This document shows, in pieces, positions 56,067-64,000 of a DNA stretch of 64,000 nucleotides (positions are counted from its first letter, which is position 1; every line of letters starts with the position of its first letter). Source of the DNA: Thiobacillus sp. GTDB lineage: Bacteria > Pseudomonadota > Gammaproteobacteria > Burkholderiales > Thiobacillaceae. The position numbers and the translations under genes are program-made. The DNA lies in contig NZ_JADMKC010000002.1 of assembly GCF_018780105.1 (NCBI RefSeq), forward strand, positions 124,001 to 188,000, given 5' to 3'. Below the pieces are notes generated by a model. It did not search any database and had not been told where the DNA came from. It was given only the letters and a program-made list of their open reading frames with translations.

Positions 56067-58454
56067 ATGTCGATCAAACTCGAAGACTACGCTGAACTGC
56101 TGGAAGACCTGACGCCGCACACCCGGGATGCGCTCGATGCCACCTGGCACGACGCGACCAAGGTGTTTTCGCCGCGCGGGCTGGACAATTACCTCAAGGG
56201 CATTTCTGCCATCCGCGGTCTCGGACGCGGCGATTCTCTGGTGGAAACGTGGATCGAGAATGCGCCGCGGGTCGCCAAGGAAGTGGGCGAAGACGTGGTG
56301 GCCGATCTCGCCACCGCGTCGCTGATGCTGGCCTCGAAAACCTCGGGCGCGGTGATCGAGCTGCTGCTGGCGACCGCGCCCACCGCGGCCAACCGCCTGG
56401 GCGACGCGCAGCTGTTCCTCAACTACCTGCAGTTCATCAACACCCTGATCGCACAGGCGCCGCGCGGCGTACGGCCGATGCTGGACAAGCTCGAAGTGCT
56501 GTTCCAGCAATTGACGCTGGGCGGCCTGCGGCGCTGGGCGCTGTGGGGTGCGCACGCGCACCGCACCAACTACGAGGAGCAGATCCGCTACTTCAGCCTG
56601 GAATCGAAAGAGTCGATCGCCATGCTGCAGAAGGAGCGCAAGGGCACGCTGCTGGTGGATGTACAGCGCCGCATCAACATGTATCTGCGGGCGCTGTGGG
56701 CGCGCGATTTTTTCATGCGCCCCACCTCGGGCGACTTTGAAACGCGCGAAGGCTACCGGCCTTACATCGAGGACTACCTGCTGCATCTGCCCGATGCGAT
56801 GGACGATTGGACTTCTCCCCTCCCCCCTGGTGGGGGAGGGGTCGGGGGAGAGGGGGCAACGGCCTCCGGCCTCGAACTGTATCGCGCCACCGCCGCGCAC
56901 TGCGCCGCGCACGTGGTCGAAACCCGGCAGCCGATTTCGGCCGAGTCGCTCAACCCGATGCAGATGGCGGTGATCAGCGTGATCGAGGACGCGCGCGTCG
57001 AGGCGCTGTCGATCCGCCGTTTTCCGGGTTTGAAACAACTCTGGAGCAAGCTGCACACCGCCACGCCGGAGATGAACGCCAGCGCGGGCGACTACCTGAG
57101 CCGCCTGGCGCGTGCGCTGCTGGACGACAGCTACGCCGACAGCGATCCGTGGATCGCGGAAGGCCGCATGCTGTTTGCCGCCGCGGCTCAGGATAATCAA
57201 GACAACAAGCTCGACAACAACCAAACGTCGTGGGAAATCGGCGTGCAGCTGGCGCACAGCCTCAGCCAGAAAAGGCTCGGGTTCAACCCGCGCAGCGATC
57301 TGCAGACCGCGATCTACCGCGACGACAACCGCTATTTCTGGGCATTCGAGGAATTCGACTTCGACAAGGCCGCGGGCGCCGGTTACGAATCCGTCAAGCA
57401 GGTTCGCAAGAACGTGAACGTGATGGAAATGGCCAACGAGGTCGAGGTCGAGGGCGCGGGCGACGATGCCGAGGAAATCTGGGTGCTGTCGACCGAGCTG
57501 TTTCCCTACGAGGACATGGGCGTCAGCTGGAACGAGATGGAAGGCAAGGAGCCGGTGTCGGATCCCTTCCACTATTCCGAATGGGATTACCAGATCCAGC
57601 TGGAGCGTCCGGCCTGGGCGACCGTGCTGGAGAAGCGCGCCAAGACCGGCGATCTGCAGGTGATCGACGACATTGCCGCCAAGTACAAGCGCGAAATCCA
57701 CCGCATGAAATTCCTGCTCGACGCGATGCAGCCGCAGGGCGTGCAGCGCATCCGCAAGCTGGAAGACGGCGACGAGATCGACATCAACGCGGCGATTGCC
57801 AGCTTCATCGACATTCGCCTCGGCAACCAGCCCGACCCGCGCATCATGATGCGCAGCGTGCGCAAGACGCGCGACTTCTCGATTCTGGTGCTGCTGGACT
57901 TGTCGGAATCGACCAACGAAACCGTGCAGGGGCAGGAATACTCGGTGCGCGAACTGACCCAGCAGGCCTGCGTGCTGCTGGCCGATGCGATCGACAAGGT
58001 GGGCGATCCGTTCGCCATCCACGGCTTCTGCTCGGATGGCCGCCACGACGTCGAGTACTACCGCTTCAAGGACTTCGACCAGCACTGGGACGAAACGCCC
58101 AAGGCCAAACTGGCGGGCATGACCGGCCAGCTGTCGACCCGCATGGGCGCGGCCGTGCGCCACGCCGGACACTACCTCAAGCTGCAGCGCTCGGCGAAGA
58201 AGCTGCTCATCGTCATCACCGACGGCGAGCCCGCCGACATCGACGTGCGCGACCCGCAATACCTGCGCATGGACACCAAGAAGGCGGTGGAAGAAGTCGC
58301 GCGCGACGGCGTCATGACCTATTGCATGAGCCTCGATCCGCGTGCCGACAATTATGTGTCGCGCATTTTCGGGCAGAACAATTTCATGGTCGTCGACCAC
58401 GTGCAGCGCCTGCCGGAGAAGCTCCCGCTGCTGTATGCTGGGCTGACCCGCTAA
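56067..58454 (+). CDS. cbbO: CbbO VWA-domain RuBisCO activase adaptor (form I locus), with an in-frame repeat insertion
   Basis: A 795-residue CbbO: helical N-terminal region, then VWA domain with MIDAS VLLDLSESTNE and a TDGEPADID loop. Compared with the 753-residue CbbO beside cbbM it has about 15 extra residues near position 250, SPLPPGGGGVGGEGAT, encoded by a GC-rich palindrome at 56813-56870 that looks like a dispersed intergenic repeat. The reading frame continues on both sides, so function may be kept. Start ATG 56067 after the repeat, with TGGAATTGCC before it (weak ribosome site). Confidence 0.92.
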   Translation: MSIKLEDYAELLEDLTPHTRDALDATWHDATKVFSPRGLDNYLKGISAIRGLGRGDSLVETWIENAPRVAKEVGEDVVADLATASLMLASKTSGAVIELLLATAPTAANRLGDAQLFLNYLQFINTLIAQAPRGVRPMLDKLEVLFQQLTLGGLRRWALWGAHAHRTNYEEQIRYFSLESKESIAMLQKERKGTLLVDVQRRINMYLRALWARDFFMRPTSGDFETREGYRPYIEDYLLHLPDAMDDWTSPLPPGGGGVGGEGATASGLELYRATAAHCAAHVVETRQPISAESLNPMQMAVISVIEDARVEALSIRRFPGLKQLWSKLHTATPEMNASAGDYLSRLARALLDDSYADSDPWIAEGRMLFAAAAQDNQDNKLDNNQTSWEIGVQLAHSLSQKRLGFNPRSDLQTAIYRDDNRYFWAFEEFDFDKAAGAGYESVKQVRKNVNVMEMANEVEVEGAGDDAEEIWVLSTELFPYEDMGVSWNEMEGKEPVSDPFHYSEWDYQIQLERPAWATVLEKRAKTGDLQVIDDIAAKYKREIHRMKFLLDAMQPQGVQRIRKLEDGDEIDINAAIASFIDIRLGNQPDPRIMMRSVRKTRDFSILVLLDLSESTNETVQGQEYSVRELTQQACVLLADAIDKVGDPFAIHGFCSDGRHDVEYYRFKDFDQHWDETPKAKLAGMTGQLSTRMGAAVRHAGHYLKLQRSAKKLLIVITDGEPADIDVRDPQYLRMDTKKAVEEVARDGVMTYCMSLDPRADNYVSRIFGQNNFMVVDHVQRLPEKLPLLYAGLTR
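56815..56860. repeat. Palindromic GC-rich repeat inside cbbO
   Basis: TCTCCCCTCCCCCC, a short loop, GGGGGAGGGG and a following GGGGGAGAGGGGG form complementary arms, the pattern of common intergenic repeats. It accounts for the extra 15 residues of this CbbO. Confidence 0.75.
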
Positions 58455-58508
58455 CCCATATCCGCGCTGCCCGTATGCGGCCAGCGCGGACACAACAAGG
58501 TCTCAAGC

Positions 58509-58811
58509 ATGAACGCCACCAACACCTACATCGGATTTCACAACGACCACCACGGCATCACCCAGCTCGGCCGCATCGTGCTGGATGGCTGGGTGTTTGG
58601 CTTCATTCCCGAAACCGAAGACTGCACCGGCTGGGATCTGGGGCGGATGCAACTGCTGATGGACAAGATCAGCCAGGAATGGGACAAGTACAACGCCCTG
58701 CCGAGCCGCCTGCCGCCCGAGCTGCAACAGCGCCATACCGAGATTTACGCGAAGGCGATGTCGGACGCGCGCACCAAGGGCTGGAACCCCGAACTCGGCG
58801 ATGACGAATAA
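58509..58811 (+). CDS. Small protein of the cbbLSQO operon, unknown function
   Basis: A 100-residue acidic protein (IGFHNDHHGITQLGRIVLDG near the start, WDLGRMQLLMDKISQEWDKY, C-terminal GWNPELGDDE). I recognise no domain. It lies 54 bp behind cbbO in the same direction and behind a weak AAGG ribosome site, which suggests a role tied to RuBisCO, but there is no equivalent gene behind the cbbM-linked cbbO. Confidence 0.75.
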   Translation: MNATNTYIGFHNDHHGITQLGRIVLDGWVFGFIPETEDCTGWDLGRMQLLMDKISQEWDKYNALPSRLPPELQQRHTEIYAKAMSDARTKGWNPELGDDE

Positions 58812-58849
58812 GCCGGGTTGCTGATTATTGATTCAGCCGGTTGGAGTTC

Positions 58850-58915
58850 CGTCATTCCGGCGAAAGCCGGAATCCAGCCTAATTGACTGGACCCCGGCTT
58901 TCGCCGGGGTGACAG
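58850..58915. repeat. CGGCGAAAGCCGGAATC-type repeat element
   Basis: CGTCATTCCGGCGAAAGCCG...CCCCGGCTTTCGCCGGGG contains two short dyads, a common dispersed intergenic repeat style. It lies between two convergent genes and may act as a transcript end. Confidence 0.7.
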
Positions 58916-58954
58916 CTAAAGTTTTCGTGCCGGACAACAGCTTGCGCGGCAGTA

Positions 58955-59602
58955 TCAGCCCCGCTCATCCGCCACAAAGGGATTCTCGCGGCGCTCGTGG
59001 CCGAAGGTCGACATCGCGCCGTGGCCGGGCACAAAGCGTACGTCGTCGCCCAGCGGAAACAGCTTTTCCCGGATCGCCCGGATCAGGTCCGCGTGCTTGC
59101 CGCGCGGAAAGTCGGTGCGGCCGATCGACCCCTTGAACAGCACATCGCCCACAAAGGCGAGCTTGTCGCCGCGTTCGTAAAACACCACATGGCCGGGCGT
59201 GTGCCCGGGGCAGTGCAGCACCTCGAAAACCAACGAACCCACTGGGACGCAATCGCCGTCCTCCAGCCACTGATCGGGCGAAAATGCGAGCGCCGGCGGA
59301 AAGCCGAACAGCTCGGCCTGCTGCGGCAACATATCCAGCCAGAACTGTTCTTCCCGCTGCGGGCCGACGATGGGAATGCCGAGCGCCTCGCGCAGTTCCA
59401 CCGCCGCACCGACGTGGTCGAGATGGCCGTGGGTGAGCAGGATTTTTTCCAGCGTGAGACCGCGCGTTTGCACTTCCGCCAGCAGGCGTTCGGCTTCGCC
59501 GCCCGGATCGATCAGCGCCGCGCAGCCGGCCGCGTCCCACACCAGCGAGCAGTTTTGTTGGTACGGGGTTACGGGGAGAATGGTAAATTCCATGCACGTC
59601 AT
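58955..59602 (-). CDS. Metallo-beta-lactamase-fold hydrolase (glyoxalase II-like)
   Basis: A 215-residue enzyme with the metal-binding THGHLDHVG motif, HCPGHTPGHVVFY, FVGDVLFKGSIGR and a C-terminal GHG. Related to YcbL and glyoxalase II proteins acting on thioesters; the substrate is not determined by sequence. Start is probably ATG 59602 (GGGGCGATA before it); ATG 59593 is an alternative. Divergent from the next gene with 32 bp between. Confidence 0.9.
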   Translation of the reverse strand: MTCMEFTILPVTPYQQNCSLVWDAAGCAALIDPGGEAERLLAEVQTRGLTLEKILLTHGHLDHVGAAVELREALGIPIVGPQREEQFWLDMLPQQAELFGFPPALAFSPDQWLEDGDCVPVGSLVFEVLHCPGHTPGHVVFYERGDKLAFVGDVLFKGSIGRTDFPRGKHADLIRAIREKLFPLGDDVRFVPGHGAMSTFGHERRENPFVADERG

Positions 59603-59634
59603 TATCGCCCCGCCGCTTTCATTCAACCAATGCC

Positions 59635-60267
59635 ATGCCTGCACCCGACGCCCTGCTCCTCGTTTCCACCCACTGCCCGCATTGCCCGGCGATGCTGACG
59701 GCGCTGGCCGACTTGCTGAAACAGGGCGTGATCGGCCGTCTTGAAGCCGTCAATCTCGAACAGCGCCCCGAAGTCGGACAGGCGCTCGGCGTACGCACGG
59801 TGCCGTGGCTGCGCCTCGGCCGCATCGAACTCGCCGGCGTGCACAGCAAAACCGAACTCGCCGACTGGGCCGCCAAGGCCGACAGCGAAGCGGGCATCGC
59901 CGACTGGTTCCACGTCTTGCTGAAAGAAGGGCAGTTGCCCAAAGCGCAGGCGATGATCGAAGCCGGTCCCACCCTGCTGGCAGCGGTGCTGCCCATCGTC
60001 GGCAACGTAGACGCCAGCCTCAATGTGCGCCTCGGCGCCGGCGTGCTGCTGGAAGAATTTGCCGGCAGCGACACCCTGCGTGCCCTGCTGCCACGGCTGG
60101 GCGAACTGTCGCAGCATGCCGACGCGCGGGTGCGGGCGGATGCCTGCCATTACCTGGGGCTGACCGGTGATGCCGCCGCCAAGCCCTGGCTTGATGCGCG
60201 CCTCGACGACGAGGATGCAGACGTGCGGGAAATCGCAGCGGAGAGTTTGCAGGCTATTTCGGGTTAG
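59635..60267 (+). CDS. Thioredoxin-like domain fused to HEAT-type repeats
   Basis: A 210-residue cytoplasmic protein. Residues 1-80 resemble a glutaredoxin/thioredoxin fold with CPHC (Cys14, Cys17) and TVPWLRLG; residues 95-210 are helical repeats of HEAT type (LRALLPRLGELSQHADARVR, DDEDADVREIAAESL). The combination suggests redox regulation with a protein-binding surface. Partner unknown. Confidence 0.8.
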   Translation: MPAPDALLLVSTHCPHCPAMLTALADLLKQGVIGRLEAVNLEQRPEVGQALGVRTVPWLRLGRIELAGVHSKTELADWAAKADSEAGIADWFHVLLKEGQLPKAQAMIEAGPTLLAAVLPIVGNVDASLNVRLGAGVLLEEFAGSDTLRALLPRLGELSQHADARVRADACHYLGLTGDAAAKPWLDARLDDEDADVREIAAESLQAISG

Positions 60268-60286
60268 ATGCTCATGGGGGTGTTGC

Positions 60287-60730
60287 ATGCAGGGTAAATG
60301 TCTTTGCGGAGAAGTTGAGTTCGTGGTGTCTGGCACGCTGCCGAACCTCTATCAATGCCACTGTTCCTTATGCCGTAAGGCAACGGGCTCCGCGGCAAAC
60401 GCGGCGCTTATTGCCCCAAGCGGGAATTTTCAGTGGGTCTGCGGGCAGGAACACATAGCCTCGTACGTGGGAAACAACGGTTACCGCTCGGATTTCTGTT
60501 CGAAATGCGGAAGCCCCTTACCCAACCCGCTCAAGGGCCGGGCTGAATATTGGATACCCGCTGGCTTGCTTGAAGACAATGCAAACCTGCAAATAGCGGC
60601 CCATTTGCATGTCGGGTCAAAAGCTTCTTGGGATGTGATCGCCTCCAGCGGGGTTCAATACCGGGAAGCGCCCGATTTGGATAGCCTGTTAAAGGTGCTT
60701 CGGGAAAACGCGGACGCTCAACCATCATGA
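60287..60730 (+). CDS. GFA (glutathione-dependent formaldehyde-activating-type) family protein
   Basis: A 147-residue zinc protein with MQGKCLCGEVEFVVSG, CHCSLCRKATGS and SDFCSKCGSPLPN, the cysteine pattern of the GFA/CENP-V family. Activity of most members is unproven. Start ATG 60287 behind GGGGG; the last bases overlap the phzF-like start (ATGA), so the two genes are coupled. Confidence 0.88.
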   Translation: MQGKCLCGEVEFVVSGTLPNLYQCHCSLCRKATGSAANAALIAPSGNFQWVCGQEHIASYVGNNGYRSDFCSKCGSPLPNPLKGRAEYWIPAGLLEDNANLQIAAHLHVGSKASWDVIASSGVQYREAPDLDSLLKVLRENADAQPS

Positions 60731-61506
60731 AGATCAAGCAATACCAGGTGGATGCCTTCGCCACCCGCGCCTTCGAAGGCAACCCGGCTGCCGTGTGCCC
60801 GCTCGACAGCTGGCTGGACGACATCCAGCTTCAAGCCATCGCGGAGGAAAACAATTTGTCCGAGACCGCGTTTTTCGTGCCCTCGGAAAAAGGTTTTCAT
60901 CTACGCTGGTTCACGCCGGTGAAGGAGATTGACCTGTGCGGCCACGCTACTTTGGCGGCGGCGCATATCCTCTTCGATAGCCTGGGCTACGCCAAACCGG
61001 CCATCACGTTTGAAACGCGTAGCGGCGATCTGTTCGTGACCCGTAAAGGACAGCTGCTGGAAATGGATTTCCCGGCCTGCCCGCCGACGCCCTGCCTGCT
61101 CCCCGAGCTGTTGGCGGAAGGGCTCGGCCAACGTCCGCTGGCGGTGCTGGCTGCCGACGATTACATCGCCGTATTCGATAACGAAGCCACCATTCGTGCG
61201 ATTACGCCTAACCAGGTATTACTGGGCCAGCTCGATTTGCGCGGCGTCGCCGTCACCGCACCTGGTGTGGAAGTCGATTTCGTCAGCCGTTTTTTTGCCC
61301 CCAAATATGGCATTGCCGAAGACCCCGTCACCGGCTCCGCGCACTGCGAGCTGGCGCCCTATTGGGCCAATAAACTTGGCAAGCGCATCCTGAGCGCGAA
61401 ACAGGTTTCAAGACGCGGTGGCAATATCGTTTGCGAGGTGAACGTGGACCGCGTGCGTCTTTCGGGACAGGCGGTCACGTTCATGGAGGCGGAAATTTCC
61501 TTCTAA
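60727..61506 (+). CDS. PhzF-family isomerase/epimerase-like protein
   Basis: A 259-residue two-domain protein with FEGNPAAVCPLD, ENNLSETAFFV (likely catalytic Glu46), DLCGHATLAAAHIL and EDPVTGSAHCELAPYW. PhzF relatives catalyse proton shifts, but the substrate is unknown here since no phenazine genes are present. Translationally coupled to the preceding gene. Confidence 0.88.
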   Translation: MKIKQYQVDAFATRAFEGNPAAVCPLDSWLDDIQLQAIAEENNLSETAFFVPSEKGFHLRWFTPVKEIDLCGHATLAAAHILFDSLGYAKPAITFETRSGDLFVTRKGQLLEMDFPACPPTPCLLPELLAEGLGQRPLAVLAADDYIAVFDNEATIRAITPNQVLLGQLDLRGVAVTAPGVEVDFVSRFFAPKYGIAEDPVTGSAHCELAPYWANKLGKRILSAKQVSRRGGNIVCEVNVDRVRLSGQAVTFMEAEISF

Positions 61507-61785
61507 CCCGTTTCATTGGCACCAGCCAGCCAGGGTGGATGAAGCCAGCAGTCTGGTGCGTGGTTGTTGCCGATTTGTCGTCTTTACAACCACGTCCTCC
61601 CCCTTGCGGGTGTTATCTGCCGAAGGTGAACCGCACACTTACAGGTGTGCGTACAGTAGCTGCAATAAAGCTCGTTCCCGGCGAGGCTGGAAGCTCATGC
61701 TGGATCGGATGAGCGAGTTTCAAGACCCGACGGGAACCGTCAATTGATTCGTGAGCCCATTTTTCATTTTTTGCGAAAGCCAAGC

Positions 61786-62250
61786 ATGAACACCTCAATA
61801 TTCGCCTGCCTCCCCATCGTCTTAACCGGCCTGCTGGCTCAGGCCACCCACGCCGCCCCCGTCCCGGCCGACACCTTCAAAAGCGGCAAGCAGGTGTACA
61901 ACGAAGTCTGCTTTGCCTGCCATAAAACAGGTGTGGCGCATGCGCCCAAATTCGGCAACAAGACCGACTGGGCGCCGCTCATCGAGGAAGGCCAGGACAT
62001 CCTGACGGCGCATGCCTGGGTTGGCGTGCGCGCCATGCCCGCCAAGGGCGGCAAGCCAGACCTCAAGCTGACCGAGTTTGCCCGCGCGGTGGCCTACATG
62101 GTCAGCGAGTCGGGCGGCAACTGGAAAGACCCCGACGCCGACATGATGCACAAGATCCGCAAGGAGGCGGAAAAGCGTCTGGAGAAATCGATCAAGGAGA
62201 TGCAGGCGATGAAGAAGGAACTGCACCGCCTGAACGAGGAAGACGATTGA
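61786..62250 (+). CDS. Cytochrome c5-type protein with helical tail
   Basis: A 154-residue exported protein: signal peptide (FACLPIVLTGLLAQATHAA), single heme motif CFACH (42-46), later VRAMPAKGG with the likely Met ligand, then a highly charged C-terminal helix (about 115-150; KIRKEAEKRLEKSIKEMQAM) that is not part of the usual c5 fold. Likely periplasmic electron carrier. The 278 bp upstream (61507-61785) hold its promoter and no clear gene. Confidence 0.85.
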   Translation: MNTSIFACLPIVLTGLLAQATHAAPVPADTFKSGKQVYNEVCFACHKTGVAHAPKFGNKTDWAPLIEEGQDILTAHAWVGVRAMPAKGGKPDLKLTEFARAVAYMVSESGGNWKDPDADMMHKIRKEAEKRLEKSIKEMQAMKKELHRLNEEDD

Positions 62251-62486
62251 GTGGTGCCGCGGTGATGGCGTTTGATTCGATGGGGTGTTTTGCCGGTGCG
62301 GCGAGTGGCACTTGTTTGACCGTAGCTGCCTGTCATCTACTGATAGCTGACAGGCTGAGTTCGGCCAGAAGCGGCCGTTGTAGGCATTCGCCGTGCATAT
62401 CCGATGTTACGACCTAAGCCGCCATCGCCCTAAATTTGTCAGGGTGGACGAAGAGGCTCAATTTACTGAGGAATTCCGACTCGCTC

Positions 62487-62516
62487 AAAAAACACAGGGG
62501 GCTTACGCCCCCCATG
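62487..62516 (-). terminator. Terminator after the PEP-CTERM gene
   Basis: Minus strand: GGGGGGCGTAAGCCCCC followed by TGTGTTTTTT. It lies 20 bp past the stop. The stretch 62251-62486 contains no supported gene. Confidence 0.8.
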
Positions 62517-62536
62517 TACCACTTAAAAGGGCCGAA

Positions 62537-63268
62537 TCACCCACGCCGCCGCGCGCGCCACCCGACCAGCCCCAAGCCCGCCAGCATCAGCGCATAGGTC
62601 TCTGCCTCCGGGACGGCGGCGACATCGCCAGGGCTTATCGCTAACGCGTAGAAATAGCTGCTCCCGTTGGCCACACTCTGGCTGCCAAGGCCAAAGTCGA
62701 AGTAGTACGCGCCTTCAGTACCGGGCGCGTACTCAGTGGCAGACCAGTAAAAGTAGGCCTGAAGATTGTCGAAAGGGGCGGTGTTATCCAGGCAGGTATT
62801 ACTGGGACTAACGTAGCAGCCGCTAACAACATCGGAGGGGGTGAAATAACCGGAGTTGCCAAGAGTGTTGTAGAACAGGTGAGCCATCTCGCTACCGGTG
62901 CTGCCTGCGTAGGTAGTGCCTGCCTTGCTGATGTTGTAACCTAAATCGGTACTGCCATCCGGGCTGGAGCTGTAGTTAAAGCTGACGCCGTTGACGGGGT
63001 TAACGGTTGGTAAACGCCAGTTATCGTAGGTGTTGACCCCATCGGTAAAGCTAAGGTTGGCAGCCCAGGCGGTAGCAGCGCCATGTGTCATCTGACCATT
63101 GACGTTGGCATTAGCCAGCCAAGTGATGTCGAGGACGGTGTCGTAATAGGCTTCAAAGCTATTGATGTTGCCATTGAGATCGCGACCTTGCAGGGCTGCT
63201 TGAGCTGCGCCTGAAACAAGGCTGGCGGCGATAAGACTGGATGCGATAAGCGTGGTGCGGATGGTCAT
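62537..63268 (-). CDS. PEP-CTERM protein with DUF1566-like repeats
   Basis: A 243-residue exported protein: signal (TLIASSLIAASLVSGAAQAA), a body with WLANANVNGQMTHGAATAWA and NWRLPTVNPVNG, typical of DUF1566-like surface proteins, and a C-terminal VPEAETYALMLAGLGLVGW followed by Arg-rich end. The sorting motif reads PEAET, a usual variant of PEP-CTERM. Start ATG 63268 behind GGGGGAG. Likely processed by an exosortase, either the one at 24726 or another elsewhere. Confidence 0.85.
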   Translation of the reverse strand: MTIRTTLIASSLIAASLVSGAAQAALQGRDLNGNINSFEAYYDTVLDITWLANANVNGQMTHGAATAWAANLSFTDGVNTYDNWRLPTVNPVNGVSFNYSSSPDGSTDLGYNISKAGTTYAGSTGSEMAHLFYNTLGNSGYFTPSDVVSGCYVSPSNTCLDNTAPFDNLQAYFYWSATEYAPGTEGAYYFDFGLGSQSVANGSSYFYALAISPGDVAAVPEAETYALMLAGLGLVGWRARRRG

Positions 63269-63855
63269 GGGGCTCCCCCGTTTTGATAGGTGTATTGCCT
63301 TACGGATGAACACTCACCCATGGCTGCCAAAGATGAATTCACTTCGGTTTGGTTGTGTGGGCGTGTCTAGCAGGATTCAGGCCACCACAGAATCAATCAG
63401 GCAAACTGTTGATTCGATAATGGTTAAATAATTGAGAGAGCGAGAGGGGGAGACGGGAAGTGTAAACTTTTCCGACAACAACTCTGCTCTGTTTAATCAG
63501 AAAACAAGGAGCAACTTTAGGCGTCGTTGAAGGCAATTGTGGAATGGCATTGCGTTAGTTGGTCTATATACGCCACCAGAGCCGACATTGGAACTGCAAG
63601 CCATGACCGGCCGCTTCGGGTCGAATGCCGTCTGCTACGCTTTGACCGGTCACTGGCCGCTCATGCCAAAAATCGGGCCGTTGCACCCCCCGGACTACCT
63701 GAAACTAACCGACGATGATGCTGGGCTGCTCAGCTCAGTCATGCTGGCCTGATTTCATATTCAGCGCCTAAACTTCGCTGCCGCCTTCCGTGGATGAAAC
63801 CCAGATCGCACCCACCGTTAGCCGTTCAACTTCAACCCTGGTTTGAGCACGCACC
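63269..63855. other. Intergenic region without a supported gene
   Basis: 587 bp. It must hold the promoter of the PEP-CTERM gene. A reading frame at 63537-63752 (71 codons) has no ribosome site or recognisable family and I leave it out. The piece GACCGGCCGCTTCGGG (63606-63621) looks like a fragment of dispersed intergenic repeat. Confidence 0.45.
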
Positions 63856-64000
63856 ATGTCCGTCCCCGCCGCCTATCTCGGCGTCATCCTCATCTGGTCG
63901 ACCACGCCGCTCGGCATTCAATGGAGCGCGCAGGGCGCGACGTTCAGTTTTGCAGTGATGGCGCGGATGCTGATCGGGCTGGCGATCTGCGGGGTGCTGT
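63856..64000 (+). CDS. DMT/EamA-family transporter, 5' part only
   Basis: The window ends inside this gene. The first 48 residues (MSVPAAYLGVILIWSTTPLG, then FAVMARMLIGLAICGVL) match the start of an EamA-type drug/metabolite transporter, with the first membrane helix and the WSTTP motif. Substrate unknown. Ribosome site weak. Confidence 0.75.
   Translation, partial: MSVPAAYLGVILIWSTTPLGIQWSAQGATFSFAVMARMLIGLAICGVL

Noticed and set aside
53070-58811. Carboxysome locus
   Set aside because: cbbLS can head a carboxysome operon, but no csoS2, shell or carboxysomal carbonic anhydrase gene follows; cbbQ and cbbO do.
63527-63752. Overlapping small frames of 60-70 codons
   Set aside because: No ribosome site, no family, and the sequence looks like repeat debris.

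Overview
The window looks like the chromosome of a chemolithoautotrophic, sulfur-oxidising betaproteobacterium, most likely Thiobacillus or a close relative. The evidence is two complete RuBisCO loci (form II cbbM and form IAq cbbLS, each with a divergent cbbR and its own cbbQ/cbbO activase pair), flavocytochrome c sulfide dehydrogenase (fccAB), a DsrC/TusE-family protein, and GC-rich coding sequence throughout. The genus is an inference from gene content.

Layout. 0-5.7 kb: purine genes (purM-purN, two DUF3108 proteins, and opposing purE-purK-DUF192). 5.8-9 kb: a single-cysteine DsrC/TusE-like gene behind an IscR-type site, bacterioferritin, Fur-boxed bfd, and a rhodanese-chrA pair. 9.2-18.9 kb: the most interesting block. 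It has a sigma-54 enhancer-binding protein gene, a near-perfect sigma-54 promoter, two giant Gly-rich secreted proteins (722 and 743 aa), two smaller exported proteins, a C39-type cysteine peptidase, and a convergent coiled-coil/beta-barrel outer-membrane protein. I read it as a divergent Fap-like (functional amyloid) export system with unusually large substrates. 19-24.7 kb: cbbR-cbbM-cbbQ-cbbO. 24.7-27.4 kb: an exosortase (XrtK-like) with a VIT/VWA target. 27.6-29.0 kb: an integrase-less integron cassette remnant (attC sites, A+T-rich genes, one encoding a PEP-CTERM protein). 29.1-34.5 kb: creB-creC-creD, a membrane-anchored GH3 hydrolase and a frameshifted M23 peptidase. 34.5-37.6 kb: GIY-YIG-like protein, diguanylate cyclase and HD-GYP phosphodiesterase. 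38-42 kb: HU, GST, a double-thioredoxin protein and a secretin-like protein. 42.4-45.4 kb: an A+T-rich island with an ATPase-methyltransferase fusion and a zinc-ribbon partner (candidate defence module), followed by a Fic gene and a gene-poor stretch with a tandem repeat carrying sigma-54-like sites. 48-49.7 kb: fccAB. 50-58.8 kb: GGDEF-EAL protein, then cbbR-cbbLS-cbbQ-cbbO and a small gene. 59-64 kb: housekeeping and accessory genes, a cytochrome c, a PEP-CTERM protein and the start of a DMT transporter.

How the parts connect. Sulfide oxidation (fccAB) can feed electrons to CO2 fixation by either RuBisCO; the paired CbbQO complexes are expected to reactivate each enzyme. Three c-di-GMP enzymes, a VpsR-like regulator, the Fap-like operon and the exosortase substrates together suggest a surface-attached, matrix-making lifestyle.
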